Below, piece by piece: positions 17,879 through 27,233 of a stretch of 64,000 nt of DNA. The position numbers and the translations under genes are program-made. Positions within the stretch are counted from its first letter, which is position 1; each line of letters opens with the position of its first letter. The stretch is taken from positions 1 through 64,000 of the forward strand of contig CALBDS010000016.1 in NCBI GenBank assembly GCA_937927415.1, written 5' to 3'. Under the pieces are notes generated by a model. It was not told the DNA's origin and did no database searches. It worked only from the letters and a program-made list of their open reading frames with translations. This DNA is from an uncultured Rhodospirillaceae bacterium (GTDB lineage: Bacteria; Pseudomonadota; Alphaproteobacteria; Azospirillales; Azospirillaceae).

Positions 17879-18634
17879 TTAGAACCAGAAGCGAACACCG
17901 GTGACGAACGACACCGCGCTTGCGTCCTCGCCGTGCCGCCGCGTGATGTCGGCGGTCTCGCCGAGCTTGCGCTCCCAGTTGACCCCGATGTACGGCGCGA
18001 ACTCCCGCGCCACCTCGTAGCGCAGTCGCAAGCCGAGTTCGATGTCGGTGATGCCGCGACCGAGATCGAGTTCACGGACACGCCGCGCCGACACATTCAT
18101 TTCGGCAACCGGCTGGAGGATCAGACGCTGCGTGATCAGCAGGTCGTACTCGGCCTCGAGCCGGGCGCTCAGGGCGCCGTCCTCACTGAGAAAAGCCTGG
18201 GCGTTGACGTCGAAGAAATAGGGCGCCAACCCTTGGAGGCCGGCGACGGCGTAGGTTGTCTGCGGTTGGGGCCGCACATCGTGACGCACACCGACCTGGG
18301 CATCCCAGAATTCCGATATCAAGCGGCTGTACAGAAGCTGGAACTCGGCCTTCTCGGCTCCGCCTTCGACCGGCTTGCTGCCCTTCGCGTTGAGCCAGAG
18401 CTTGTCGCTGTCGCCACCGATGAACCCTTTGATGTCCCAATCGAGCGTGTTTTCACCGTCCTTCAAGCGGTGTTCGAGACGGTCGACCAGCAGGGTCGAT
18501 ATGATCGCCGGTTCCTCGTGGAACTGTTGGGCGTGGGACGGGTCGGCCGCTTTGGCCGCGGCCGCCGTCACCGCCAGCGTGAGTGCCCCGGCCAGGAGCA
18601 GAGCCTGTCTCAGGCCCATTGTGATCATGCGCAT
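17879..18634 (-). CDS. copB: Copper resistance protein B (outer membrane)
   Basis: 251 aa with a signal peptide and the CopB/PcoB beta-barrel pattern: DRLEHRLKDGENTLDWDIKGFIGGD, SEFWDAQVGVRHD, EAEYDLLITQRLILQPVAE, and a terminal aromatic FWF that suits outer-membrane insertion. The Met-rich N-terminal region seen in many CopB proteins is missing here; the mature N-terminus is short. It lies 13 bp downstream of copA in the same operon. CopB is thought to bind or move copper at the outer membrane. Confidence 0.9.
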   Translation of the reverse strand: MRMITMGLRQALLLAGALTLAVTAAAAKAADPSHAQQFHEEPAIISTLLVDRLEHRLKDGENTLDWDIKGFIGGDSDKLWLNAKGSKPVEGGAEKAEFQLLYSRLISEFWDAQVGVRHDVRPQPQTTYAVAGLQGLAPYFFDVNAQAFLSEDGALSARLEAEYDLLITQRLILQPVAEMNVSARRVRELDLGRGITDIELGLRLRYEVAREFAPYIGVNWERKLGETADITRRHGEDASAVSFVTGVRFWF

Positions 18635-18647
18635 GCGTCGCTTCCTG

Positions 18648-20420
18648 TCAGAGGCTGGCCGTGCGGCGTTCGACGATGAACCGGGTCATCATTCCCGAAG
18701 CCATGTGGTAAAGCAGATGGCAGTGGAACGGCCATTCCCCGGGCTCGTCCGCGGTCAACTGCACCGAAGTCGTCTGTCCCGGAGGCACGAGGACGACATG
18801 CTTTCTGGGCAGACGGTCCTTCTGACCGTTTTCGAGCTCCACGAACATCCCATGCAGGTGCATGGGATGGGCCATCATGGTCTCGTTCACAAAGCGGATG
18901 CGGATGCGGTCGCCGTACGCCACCCGGATCGGTGTGCCCTGGTCGAACTTCGCGCCGTTCAGGGTCCAGATGTAGCGGGACATCATGCCCGTCAGCCGCA
19001 CGACGATTTCCTGGGCGGGCTCGCGAAGGTCGCGGGTCTTGGAGAAGGCTTTCAGATCCGTGTAGGACAGCGCCTTGGTGCCTGGCGGGGTCGCGGCGTC
19101 CGCCCAGCCAAGCGCCCGATCCGAGGCCTTGGCCATCCCTTGATCCATACCGGCCATGGCGCCATGGTTCATACCCGGCATGGCACTGTGGTCCATGCCG
19201 GGCATCGATCCGGTGCCCATGCCCATCATGGCGCTGTGATCCATCCCTTTCATCGAACCATGGTCCATGCCGGCCATCGATCCGTGATCCATCCCCGCCA
19301 TGGAGCCGTGATCCATGCCCATATCGGCCATGGTCAGGACGGTGCGCGGGCGGCGGGCGGGAACGTCGCCCGACATCCCTTCCCGCGGCGCGAGCGTCGC
19401 CCGGGCGAAGCCGGTGCGGTCGATCGGCTCGGCGAAGAGGGTGAAGGCCTTGTCTTCCTGCGGCAGCACGAGGACATCGTAGGTCTCGCCGACGCCGAAA
19501 CGGAACTCGTCGACCTTCACCGGCACCACGTTCTGCCCGTCGGCCGCTACCACCGTTATCGGCAGGCCTGGAATGCGGAGGTCGAAGATCGTCATCGCCG
19601 AGGCGTTTATGATGCGGAGCCGGACGCGCTCGCCGGGGTTGAAGAGCGCCGTCCAGTTGTCCTGCGGCCCCTTGCCGTTGACCAGGAAGCTATACCCGGT
19701 GACATCGGCCAGATCGGTCGGCTCCATGAGCATGTCGCCCCAGTCGAGACGATTGCGCACGGTGGCGTCGAAGCCATCCCGGTCGACATCCTGGAAGAAG
19801 TCGAACAGGGTCCGTTTCCCGCGGTTGTAGTAGCCTTCACTCACGCTTCCGAGCTTGAGCTTCCTGAGCACCGCGTCGGGCCGTTCCGGCGTGTGGTCGG
19901 ACAGCACCACGACGTAGTCACGGTCGGCGCGAACGGGATCGCGCTCGGCGGGTTCGATGACAATGGCGCCGTACATTCCCTCCTGTTCCTGGCCGGCGGA
20001 GTGACTGTGGTACCAGTAAGTGCCCGCTTGGCGCAGTTGGAACCGGTAGGTATAGGTCTCGCCCGGCATGATCGGCTGGTAGCCGTTGAAGCCGGGTGCG
20101 CCGTCCATGACGCCCAGCAGCAGCAGCCCATGCCAGTGGATCGAGGTCGGTTCATCCAGCTTGTTGGTCACATGGACGACCACCTCCTGTCCTTCGCGCC
20201 AACGGAGCGTCGGAGCCGGGATCGAACCGCCGATGGCGATGCCGCGGCTGGTGGCGCCGTCGATCGTCAGTCGGCTGCGCTCGACCGCCAGGTCGAGGGT
20301 TTGCTGGGTCGCCGCGAAGGTGCGGCGTTCGGGGTAGGCCGTCACGACGCCCGCAAGCCCCGCCATTACGGCGAGCTTGAGGGCATCGCGGCGGGAAAGC
20401 CCGCGCGATGCCGTGTTCAT
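18648..20420 (-). CDS. pcoA: Multicopper oxidase CopA/PcoA
   Basis: 590 aa periplasmic Cu(I) oxidase. A twin-arginine signal (SRRDALKLAV) is followed by three cupredoxin domains with the copper-ligand motifs SIHWHG, WYHSHSAGQ, HPMHLHG and HCHLLYHMASGMM. Between domains 2 and 3 (residues about 360-430) runs a Met/His/Asp repeat (units of MDHGSMAG or close variants), typical of CopA copper-binding inserts. It lies between the cupredoxin gene (11 bp upstream) and copB (13 bp downstream). Symbol pcoA is used only to separate it from the ATPase. Confidence 0.95.
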   Translation of the reverse strand: MNTASRGLSRRDALKLAVMAGLAGVVTAYPERRTFAATQQTLDLAVERSRLTIDGATSRGIAIGGSIPAPTLRWREGQEVVVHVTNKLDEPTSIHWHGLLLLGVMDGAPGFNGYQPIMPGETYTYRFQLRQAGTYWYHSHSAGQEQEGMYGAIVIEPAERDPVRADRDYVVVLSDHTPERPDAVLRKLKLGSVSEGYYNRGKRTLFDFFQDVDRDGFDATVRNRLDWGDMLMEPTDLADVTGYSFLVNGKGPQDNWTALFNPGERVRLRIINASAMTIFDLRIPGLPITVVAADGQNVVPVKVDEFRFGVGETYDVLVLPQEDKAFTLFAEPIDRTGFARATLAPREGMSGDVPARRPRTVLTMADMGMDHGSMAGMDHGSMAGMDHGSMKGMDHSAMMGMGTGSMPGMDHSAMPGMNHGAMAGMDQGMAKASDRALGWADAATPPGTKALSYTDLKAFSKTRDLREPAQEIVVRLTGMMSRYIWTLNGAKFDQGTPIRVAYGDRIRIRFVNETMMAHPMHLHGMFVELENGQKDRLPRKHVVLVPPGQTTSVQLTADEPGEWPFHCHLLYHMASGMMTRFIVERRTASL

Positions 20421-20431
20421 GGGATTCTCCC

Positions 20432-20995
20432 TCAGCGCGTGAACGCGACCTTGCCGACCATGCCGGACTCATAATGTCCTGGCATGTTGCAGGCGAACTC
20501 CAGGGCGGTTTCCTTGGTGAACTTCCAGGTCAGTTCCTTGGTTTCACCCGGTCCCACGAGCACGCTGTTGGGGTCGTCGTGCTTCATCTCGGCCATGCCC
20601 CCCATCTTGGAGTGGTCCATGCCGCTCATGCTCGTGTTGATGCCCGTCGGCGTCAGCATGCCGTGTTCGACCATCATCGCCATCTCCTTCTGATGGGCGG
20701 CGTGCATGGTGGCGGTGCCGATGTTGAACTCGTGCAGGAAATCGCCCTTGTTCTTGAGGACGAAGCGAACTGTTTCGCCGGCCTTCACCGAAAGTGATTC
20801 CGGCTTGTAATAGTTGTCGCCCAGTTCGACCTGCACGACCCGCTTTGCCGCAGAGGCCTTCGCCGGCTCGCCGATGGCGGCGGTGTGCCCGTGACCGGGT
20901 TCGCCCGCGCCGGCAAGGGCAAACCCCGGGGCGGACAGCAAAGCAATGCCGGCCAGCAGGGAGGCGGTGGTCAGGCTACGGGTGTTGGAACGCAT
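20432..20995 (-). CDS. Periplasmic cupredoxin-domain protein
   Basis: 187 aa with a signal peptide and a plastocyanin-like domain: VELGDNYYKPESLSVKAGE, then HEFNIG (first His ligand), and ACNMPGHYESGMVG (Cys, His and Met ligands) near the C-terminus. A Met/His insert (residues about 115-150, SGMDHSKMGGMAEMKHDD) may bind extra copper. ATG 20995 has AAAGGA upstream; a longer frame to 21040 lacks a signal. It is placed directly before pcoA, suggesting it passes copper or electrons to the oxidase. Confidence 0.88.
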   Translation of the reverse strand: MRSNTRSLTTASLLAGIALLSAPGFALAGAGEPGHGHTAAIGEPAKASAAKRVVQVELGDNYYKPESLSVKAGETVRFVLKNKGDFLHEFNIGTATMHAAHQKEMAMMVEHGMLTPTGINTSMSGMDHSKMGGMAEMKHDDPNSVLVGPGETKELTWKFTKETALEFACNMPGHYESGMVGKVAFTR

Positions 20996-21109
20996 GGATA
21001 GAGTCCTTTGGCTGTGAGTGAAAAGCAAGCAAGGGCGCACCGGCGACCGGCGGGGCGCTGTGACCAGGACGGGATGAGGCTGCCCTTGATGGATAAGCAG
21101 CCCTCAGTC

Positions 21110-21541
21110 TCAGCCCATAGCCTTCGGAGGCCGTTGGGGAGGGCAGATCAAACGGCCCCCGTGCGGATCGTCGACACTCGCGGCGACACGCACGAAGGTC
21201 CACACGATGGCGGTCACGGGAAGCCTGCCCGGTTCAAACGCCAGCATGGAGCACGCCGTTGTGCAGCACCCGTTGTGGGGAATCCCAGTGCTGCGGTCAT
21301 GGTCGGGACCATGGCCTTGCTGGTTGCCGGCATGGTCATCAAGGGCGGTGAGCGTGGCGCAGCTGGTCAGGGCATCTTGGGCGGCGTTCTCTCCGGCTTG
21401 GATCGTGCCGGCCAGGGCGGCGGCCGGCGTCACGAACAGGACGCTCCCTCCCCAGACAAGAAGCAGACCGAGCGTCGCGGTCAGGAGGGAGCGGACGGCG
21501 GCGGTCACGGCCGGAATGTGGCCGGGGATGCATCTCGACAT
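21110..21541 (-). CDS. Small secreted Cys/Met protein heading the cop operon
   Basis: 143 aa with a hydrophobic signal or anchor (residues about 15-42), a His-containing region (DDHAGNQQGHGPDHD), and the motif NGCCTTACSMLAFE. The layout parallels the protein at 10265-10657 (CCxxxxC there, CCxxxC here), but overall sequence similarity is low. It is the first gene before the cupredoxin, pcoA and copB on the same strand (gap 114 bp), and a copper-type motif lies 109-129 bp upstream. A role in copper binding is inferred; no named family was recognised. Confidence 0.55.
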   Translation of the reverse strand: MSRCIPGHIPAVTAAVRSLLTATLGLLLVWGGSVLFVTPAAALAGTIQAGENAAQDALTSCATLTALDDHAGNQQGHGPDHDRSTGIPHNGCCTTACSMLAFEPGRLPVTAIVWTFVRVAASVDDPHGGRLICPPQRPPKAMG

Positions 21542-21649
21542 CACTTTTCACGCCATCCCCAGCGGTGAAACCAACCCTCGGACATCGCCGCATTGTTGCT
21601 TGTCGAGGCCTGATTACGATTAGAGGGTCCGCGTGTTGCTGCTGTAGGA

Positions 21650-21670
21650 CGCGATTGTAACAAATTATTT
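21650..21670 (-). promoter_or_regulatory. GTTACA motif before the cop operon
   Basis: On the minus strand AATTTGTTACAATCGC lies 109-129 bp upstream of the start at 21541. It shares GTTACAAT with the motif at 27637 and GTTACA with those at 34032, 36527 and 38982. It is a likely binding site for one of the two OmpR-family regulators in the window; the first half-site (AACAC elsewhere) is degenerate here. Confidence 0.5.
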
Positions 21671-21729
21671 CCGAACTTTGGGGGCGCTGGGGCTTCCGCT
21701 TCCCTCTCCGGTGTGACCTGCGGTAACGC

Positions 21730-23067
21730 TCAGTGAATTGGCCAGGGCAGCGTAATGGTGACGCGCAGGCCGCCGTCCGGGTGGTTGGCGAGTTCGACGT
21801 CACCGCCATGCGACCGGATCGTTCCGCGCGCGATGGTCAAGCCGAGCCCGAAGCCGCCGGTTTCTCGGGAACGGGAGCGCTCCACCCGGTAGAACGGGTG
21901 GAACACCTTCTCCATCTCCACCTCGGGGATGCCGGGTCCCTCGTCGGCCACCTCCACGTGGATTTTGCCGTTGCCTGCCGACAGGGTGACGCGGGCACGC
22001 CCGCCGTATTTGACCGCGTTGTCGATCAGGTTCATGAAAGCGCGCTTGAGCATCGCCGGGCGGCAGCGCACCGGAACGTGGCGCGCTCCGGCATACTCCG
22101 CGCAGCGCCCGGAATCGGTCAGCGTGTCGCAGATCGTCGCCAGGGTGACCGCCAGATCGATAACCCCGGCTTCTTCTTGCACGCCGTCGTCGCGCAGAAA
22201 GGCGAGCGTGGCTGAAATCATCGTTTCCATGTCGGTGATCTCGCTCAGCATCTTGGCGTGCAATTCGTTGTCCTCGACGAACTCAGCGCGCAGCCGCAGA
22301 ATGGTGAGCGGTGTCCGCAGATCGTGGGACAAGGCTGCGAACATCTGCGTGCGATCGGCCAGCAGCCGCTGGATGCGCTTTTGCATCTCGTTGAAGGCGT
22401 GTGCCGCCTGACGCACCTCGCTGGGGCCGGTTTCGGGCAGGGGTGGGGCGGTAACGTCGATGCCGAGGCGCTCGGCCGCTCGGGCCATGGTCCGCAGGGG
22501 GGCGGTCGAGGAGCGGATGAGAAGGATGGATAGACCGGCCACCGCCAGGGCCATCAGGCCGGTTGACAGCAGCAGGCCATGCGGGGTGCTCGGCGGTTGC
22601 TCGGCCAGAATGTAACGCAGGTTGAGCCAGCTTTTGTCCGGCAACTGCGCGGAGACCAGCAGCGTGTGACCGCCGTCGCCCGGGTGGTCAGGATCCTCGG
22701 TGAAGGCGAGGTGGAGGGGGTGGTCACGTTGGTCCGGCGCGGCCTCGCGCAGGCGGTCGAGCAGCGCGGCGAGTTGGGCGTCATCGGTGTTCGTGACCGT
22801 TGCCAGTGGAGCGCGGTTCCAATGAACGTCGAGCCGACGCCCGGACAGCAATTGCGCGGTCCGTTCGCGCTCGTCCGGTTCGGCCTTCAGGACCGCGGTC
22901 CGGACCGTCGCGATCCGTTCCGCCGCCTCGTGCTCGATCGAGCTGCCGAATTGGGTCAGGAGATCGATGCGATAGGCACCGATGCTGGCAAGGTGGGAGA
23001 GGGTCAGCCCGGCCATCATCACGGCGATGGTGCGGGCCGCCATGCTGTCCGGTAGCAGGCGCATCAC
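21730..23067 (-). CDS. Sensor histidine kinase, copper-type (EnvZ/CusS-like)
   Basis: 445 aa inner-membrane kinase: N-terminal membrane segment (residues about 13-30), periplasmic domain of about 120 residues, second membrane segment (about 160-180), HAMP linker, H-box FAALSHDLRTPLT, then N box (NLIDNAVKYGG) and G box (DEGPGIP, GFGLGLTIARG) of the HATPase domain. The start overlaps the regulator stop by 4 bp. It is a close paralogue of the kinase at 34315-35652. The signal is presumably periplasmic copper or silver, from gene context. Confidence 0.9.
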   Translation of the reverse strand: MMRLLPDSMAARTIAVMMAGLTLSHLASIGAYRIDLLTQFGSSIEHEAAERIATVRTAVLKAEPDERERTAQLLSGRRLDVHWNRAPLATVTNTDDAQLAALLDRLREAAPDQRDHPLHLAFTEDPDHPGDGGHTLLVSAQLPDKSWLNLRYILAEQPPSTPHGLLLSTGLMALAVAGLSILLIRSSTAPLRTMARAAERLGIDVTAPPLPETGPSEVRQAAHAFNEMQKRIQRLLADRTQMFAALSHDLRTPLTILRLRAEFVEDNELHAKMLSEITDMETMISATLAFLRDDGVQEEAGVIDLAVTLATICDTLTDSGRCAEYAGARHVPVRCRPAMLKRAFMNLIDNAVKYGGRARVTLSAGNGKIHVEVADEGPGIPEVEMEKVFHPFYRVERSRSRETGGFGLGLTIARGTIRSHGGDVELANHPDGGLRVTITLPWPIH

Positions 23068-23783
23068 AGCCGTTCCACCGGCGCGGTGAACACATAGCCG
23101 GCACCGCGCACGGTCTTGATCATGCTCTGCTCGGCGTCCGTCTCGACCTTGCGGCGCAGCCGGCTCACCTGGACATCGATCGTCCGGTCGAACGCCGAAG
23201 CCGCCCGGCTGCGGGTGATATCGAGCAGTTGGTCGCGCGTCAGGACGCGCTGCGGATTCTCGACGAAAGCGAGAAGCAGATCGTATTCGCCGGTGGTCAA
23301 CTCGACCAGCGCCCCATCGGGCGAGCGCAATTCACGGCGCACCAGATCCAGTCTCCAGTTAGCGAAGCCCAGGATGCGCCCGCCACTGCTCGGCGGGTCG
23401 AACTGATCGCCCGGTGCGGTGGTGCGGCGTAGGACCGCTTTGATGCGGGCCAGCAACTCCCTCGGGTTGAAGGGTTTAGCGACGTAATCGTCGGCACCCA
23501 TCTCCAGACCGACGATGCGGTCGGTTTCCTCGCCCATGGCCGTCAGCATGATGATGGGCATGGCCGACGTCGACCGCAGCTCCCGGCACAGTTTCAGCCC
23601 ATCGTCGCCCGGCAGCATCAGGTCGAGAACAACAAGATCGACGGGGCCGTTGCGCAGGCATTCGCGCATCTCGTAACCATCGCGGGCGGTGGTGACCTTG
23701 AAGTCGTGCTGGCGCAGGAACCGGCCTAGGAGGTCGCGGATTTCCTTGTTGTCGTCAACGACCAGGATGTGATGCGCGCTCAT
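23064..23783 (-). CDS. OmpR-family response regulator, copper-type
   Basis: 239 aa. The receiver domain has the acidic pair VVDDN, phosphoacceptor Asp in VVLDLMLPGDDG, and the conserved Lys in VAKPFNPRE; the C-terminal winged helix includes LTTGEYDLLLAFVENPQRVLTRDQLL and ends in VRGAGYVF. ATG 23783 gives a standard OmpR start (MSAHHILVVDDN); the longer frame to 23960 is non-coding leader. It probably controls the adjacent cop operon and others through the TTACA motif. Very similar to the regulator at 35649-36362. Confidence 0.9.
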   Translation of the reverse strand: MSAHHILVVDDNKEIRDLLGRFLRQHDFKVTTARDGYEMRECLRNGPVDLVVLDLMLPGDDGLKLCRELRSTSAMPIIMLTAMGEETDRIVGLEMGADDYVAKPFNPRELLARIKAVLRRTTAPGDQFDPPSSGGRILGFANWRLDLVRRELRSPDGALVELTTGEYDLLLAFVENPQRVLTRDQLLDITRSRAASAFDRTIDVQVSRLRRKVETDAEQSMIKTVRGAGYVFTAPVERL

Positions 23784-23892
23784 GGCACTCGAACTGGCAT
23801 AGGGGGGCGATCGGGAACGCCACGGCTGTGGGCAAAGCGAGGATGGCGCCGGAAGCAGTGCAAGTAAACGGAGAAAATTCAAATGGGGGTGC

Positions 23893-23909
23893 TCTGTTAC
23901 AATCTGTAA
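23893..23909. promoter_or_regulatory. TTACA-N3-TGTAA palindrome before regulator gene
   Basis: TCTGTTACAATCTGTAA contains the perfect palindrome TTACA-ATC-TGTAA at 23897-23909, about 114-126 bp before the regulator start at 23783. Inverted TTACA arms resemble known CopR/CusR-type boxes; autoregulation of this two-component system is inferred. Confidence 0.5.
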
Positions 23910-24280
23910 TATTCCGGGAAAGTGGCGATAGCACGGACAGCAGGCTTTAACACCGTCCAATCATGGTGATCCGACCTGTGACTTGTTCGAGGCAGGATTG
24001 ATTCGCCGTGCCACCGTTGTCGATCCGCTGCGCTGGCGGCAATGTTGAAGCAGGAAGGCAAATGCAGGCACTTCGTATCGTATGGATTGGACGTGGCCTT
24101 TTCGGTTCGGGCCATGCGTCGTGTTGACAGATCACCGCTCTGCGCGGGCGTTTCTTCGTAAGCGTTACGAGCGTCCCCTTCTTCCCGAACCGGGTTCCGT
24201 GATCGAGATTGCGCGCGGGCTCACGGGATGCGGAGGGTACAGTGGAGGATGGCGTCAGACTTCATTCCAGGCTTGAAGCC

Positions 24281-24691
24281 ATGGATGAAGGCAGGCCGTA
24301 TCGGCGGGTCGAGGTGATCACGGGGCGGCGACAGCGACGCTCGTACACGGCGGAGGAGAAGGCGCGCATCGTGGCGGAGAGCGCGGCGCCGGGCGTCAAC
24401 ATCTCGGAGGTCGCGCGGCGCAACGGGGTGAACCGCGGCCTGCTCACGGTCTGGCGCCGGGAGGCAGGCGTCGTCGCGGAGGCGATCCCGGTGCAGACGC
24501 CGCTGTTCGTCCCGGTCACGATGGTCGAGGAAGCGACGCCCGCTCCCCCGGAGGATCGCCGCCCGGCACCTCGGGAGGCGCCGCCGGGTCGCATCGAGAT
24601 GGACCTGCGCAGTGGGCGGTTGGTGTTCCATGGCGCTGTCGATCCCGGCCTCGCGGCGGCGGTCATCGCGGCGGCCCGGGGGCGGGGGTGA
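24281..24691 (+). CDS. tnpA: IS66 accessory protein TnpA
   Basis: 136 aa. The N-terminal helix-turn-helix (YTAEEKARIVAESAAPGVNI, then EVARRNGVNRGLLTVWRRE) matches the IS66 OrfA/IS911-like DNA-binding family. It is required with TnpB for transposition in the family. ATG 24281 follows the left end by 123 bp. The stop overlaps the GTG of tnpB (GTGA), so the two are coupled. Confidence 0.88.
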   Translation: MDEGRPYRRVEVITGRRQRRSYTAEEKARIVAESAAPGVNISEVARRNGVNRGLLTVWRREAGVVAEAIPVQTPLFVPVTMVEEATPAPPEDRRPAPREAPPGRIEMDLRSGRLVFHGAVDPGLAAAVIAAARGRG

Positions 24692-25041
24692 TCACGCTGC
24701 GTCCCGACCTCAAGGTCGTGGTCGCCACGCAGCCCATCGATTTCCGCAAGGGCGTCCACGGCCTGGTCGCCCTGGTCGCCGAGGCGCTGAAGGCCGATCC
24801 CTATTGCGGCGACGTCTTCGTCTTCCGCTCCAAGCGCAAGGACCGGCTCAAAATCCTGGTCTGGGACGGCAGCGGGCTGATTCTCGCAACAAAATGGCTG
24901 GAAGCCGGCCGCTTCTCCTGGCCGCCGGTCCAGGAGGGAGCGATCCGTCTGAGCGCTGTGCAGTTTGCGCTTCTGCTCGACGGACTGGCGTGGCAAACGG
25001 CCACGCCGCCACCGATCAAGAAGCCTCGCTGGATGGGCTGA
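24688..25041 (+). CDS. tnpB: IS66 accessory protein TnpB
   Basis: 117 aa, the usual size for IS66 OrfB, with the family signature VVVATQPIDFRKGVHGLVALV at the N-terminus and FVFRSKRKDRLKILVWDGSG in the middle. GTG start overlaps tnpA. No enzymatic motif is known for this family, but it is needed for transposition. Confidence 0.92.
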   Translation: MITLRPDLKVVVATQPIDFRKGVHGLVALVAEALKADPYCGDVFVFRSKRKDRLKILVWDGSGLILATKWLEAGRFSWPPVQEGAIRLSAVQFALLLDGLAWQTATPPPIKKPRWMG

Positions 25042-25092
25042 ATGCGTTGATTCGTCTGGGGTTTAGCGGGTTTCCCCGGTATACTCCGGAGC

Positions 25093-26661
25093 ATGCCGCC
25101 GCCCCCCGACCCGCTTCCTCAGGACCCCGCCGAACTGGCCCGCATGGTCCGTCGCCTCGCCGCCGAAAAGGCAGAGTTGCAAGAGCAGGTGAAGACCCTG
25201 AAGGCGCTGATCTTCGGGGCGAAGTCGGAGAAGGCGGCGGTGATCGATCCCGAACAGGGCCTCCTCGATCTCGACGACCTTGCCCTTGAAGCCGCGCCGC
25301 CGGCCAACGACAACGACAACCGGGCCGCGCCCGAGCGCCCGCGGCGGCCGGCGAACCGGAACGTCGGCGCGCTGCCCCGGCATCTGCCGCGGGTGGAGAG
25401 GGTGATCGAGCCGGAGAGCACCACCTGCCCCTGCTGCACGGGGCGGCTGCACCGGATCGGCGAGGATGTCGCCGAGGCGCTGGACGTGGTCCCGGCCATC
25501 GTGCGCGTGCTGCGCACGATCCGGCCCAAGTACGTCTGCCGGGCCTGCGCCGGCCCCCCGGCCCAGGCTCCGGCCCGGCCGCGGGTCGTGGACGGCGGCA
25601 TGGCCTCCACCGCCCTGGTCGCCCATGTGGTGGTGGCGAAGTTCGCCTGGCATCTGCCGCTGTACCGGCAAGCGCAGATGTTCGCCGGTCAGGGCGTGGC
25701 ACTCGACCGCGCCACCCTGATGTTCTGGGTTCGCCGGGCGGCATGGTGGCTGAGACCGCTTCATGAGCGGCTCCTGCTCTACATTCGCTCCCAGGAGCGG
25801 GTGTACTGCGACGAGACGCCGTTGCCCCGGCTCGATCCCGGGCGGGGCCGGACCAAGGTGTGCCAGTTCTGGGCCCAGGCGGTGGACGACCGCCCCTGGC
25901 GGGGGCCGGCCATGCCGGCGGTCGGCTACGTGTTCGCCGAGGGTCGCGACACGGCGGCGCTGCAGGAGCAGATGGCGGCTTTCGCCGGCATTCTCCAGGT
26001 CGACGGCTACGCCGCCTACAAGGCGCTGGTGCGCCGCCGGCGCACCGGGGCGAAGGTCCGGCTGGTGTTCTGCCTGAGCCACGCGCGCCGCAAGTTCGTG
26101 GCGGTGTTCAAGACCACCAGGTCGGACGTGGCCCGCGACGTGATCGCGCGCATCGGCGCGGTGTACGCCATCGAGGAGCGCATCCGCGGCATGACGGCCG
26201 AAACGCGTCGCCGGGTGCGGCAGGCCGAGAGCCGGCCGCTCATGGCGGCGCTGAAGGCCCGGCTGTTGGAGGTGCGGGGTGAGCTCTCCGGCCAATCGAG
26301 CCTGGCCAAGGCGATCAACTATACCCTGGGCCACTGGGACGGGCTGGTGGCCTTCTTGGACGACGGCCGCATCGACGTCGATACGAACACGGTGGAAAGA
26401 AGCATGCGCCCGATCGGTTTGGGGCGGAAGAATTCCCTGTTCGCCGGCTCGGCGGCGGGGGGCCGGGACTGGGCCATCTTGGCCTCGCTCATCCAGAGCG
26501 CCCGCCTCAACGGCGCCGATCCGTTCACCTACATGGCCGACGTGCTGGAGCGCATGGTGTCGGGTGCTGTGAAGGCCAACGCCCTCGACCGCCTGCTGCC
26601 ATGGACGTGGAAGGCGGAGCGGGACGGCCTCGTTGATGGCGAGGAGAATCAGGCGGCATGA
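25093..26661 (+). CDS. tnpC: IS66 family transposase TnpC
   Basis: 522 aa DDE transposase. Its N-terminal coiled coil (residues about 12-40, rich in Glu/Lys/Leu) is followed by a zinc-ribbon-like CPCC...CRAC segment (about 113-155), and the catalytic region with YCDETPL (first Asp), VDGYAAYKALV (second Asp) and DTNTVERSMRPIGLGRKNSLF (Glu) in order. The stop overlaps the start of the UPF0149 gene. It appears intact. Confidence 0.95.
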   Translation: MPPPPDPLPQDPAELARMVRRLAAEKAELQEQVKTLKALIFGAKSEKAAVIDPEQGLLDLDDLALEAAPPANDNDNRAAPERPRRPANRNVGALPRHLPRVERVIEPESTTCPCCTGRLHRIGEDVAEALDVVPAIVRVLRTIRPKYVCRACAGPPAQAPARPRVVDGGMASTALVAHVVVAKFAWHLPLYRQAQMFAGQGVALDRATLMFWVRRAAWWLRPLHERLLLYIRSQERVYCDETPLPRLDPGRGRTKVCQFWAQAVDDRPWRGPAMPAVGYVFAEGRDTAALQEQMAAFAGILQVDGYAAYKALVRRRRTGAKVRLVFCLSHARRKFVAVFKTTRSDVARDVIARIGAVYAIEERIRGMTAETRRRVRQAESRPLMAALKARLLEVRGELSGQSSLAKAINYTLGHWDGLVAFLDDGRIDVDTNTVERSMRPIGLGRKNSLFAGSAAGGRDWAILASLIQSARLNGADPFTYMADVLERMVSGAVKANALDRLLPWTWKAERDGLVDGEENQAA

Positions 26662-27233
26662 CGATCAAGCCCGCCGCGAACCCCGCCCCGGCGGCGCCCA
26701 AGCCGATGCTGGACACCAGCGACCTCGAAGCCTACCTGCGGGCCCGCGGCAGGGTGGCGCCGGTGTCGCGCCTCGACGCGCTCGACGGCTACCTGACCGC
26801 CGTGTTGATCGGGCCGAAGTTCATCAAGCCGCAGATCTGGCTCGGCCAACTCTTGGGCGAGCGCGTCCTGCTCGCCGCGGAGGAAACCCGCGAGCACCGG
26901 GCCATCCAGGCCGTGGCGCACCACCACAACCGCCTGTCGGAGACGATGGCGCAACTTCCCTACCTGTATCGGCCGCAGTTGCCGCCGCACCGGAACGGAG
27001 GCTTGGACCCGATGTTCTGGTCCCTCGGCTTTCTGGCTGCTATCCGGCTGGCGCCACGGGCCTGGAAGAGCGTGACCAATCCGGACAAGCCCGAGCACGC
27101 CGCCTTCCAGGTGCTGGACCCCATGCTGTTCGGCACCGAGGCCATCGCCGAAGCCGACGTCCCCGCCCAGGCAAAGGCCATCCTCGACCTCCGTGAACAC
27201 TTCAAGGTCCGCCGCCACAGATCGATGCGGTGA
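26658..27233 (+). CDS. UPF0149 (YecA-like) passenger protein of the IS66 element
   Basis: 191 aa with the UPF0149/YecA fold pattern: LDALDGYLTAVLIGPKFIKP near residue 43 and later DPMFWSLGFLAAIRL. It lacks the C-terminal SEC-C metal motif found in some YecA proteins. Its ATG overlaps the tnpC stop, and the gene ends 40 bp before the right inverted repeat, so it is part of the element and not of the host. Relatives accompany other IS66 transposases; function unknown. Confidence 0.8.
   Translation: MTIKPAANPAPAAPKPMLDTSDLEAYLRARGRVAPVSRLDALDGYLTAVLIGPKFIKPQIWLGQLLGERVLLAAEETREHRAIQAVAHHHNRLSETMAQLPYLYRPQLPPHRNGGLDPMFWSLGFLAAIRLAPRAWKSVTNPDKPEHAAFQVLDPMLFGTEAIAEADVPAQAKAILDLREHFKVRRHRSMR

Noticed and set aside
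19140..19320. Tandem repeat in pcoA as a CRISPR or other DNA repeat
   Set aside because: The repeat is a coding Met/His/Asp repeat within the oxidase; there are no spacers.
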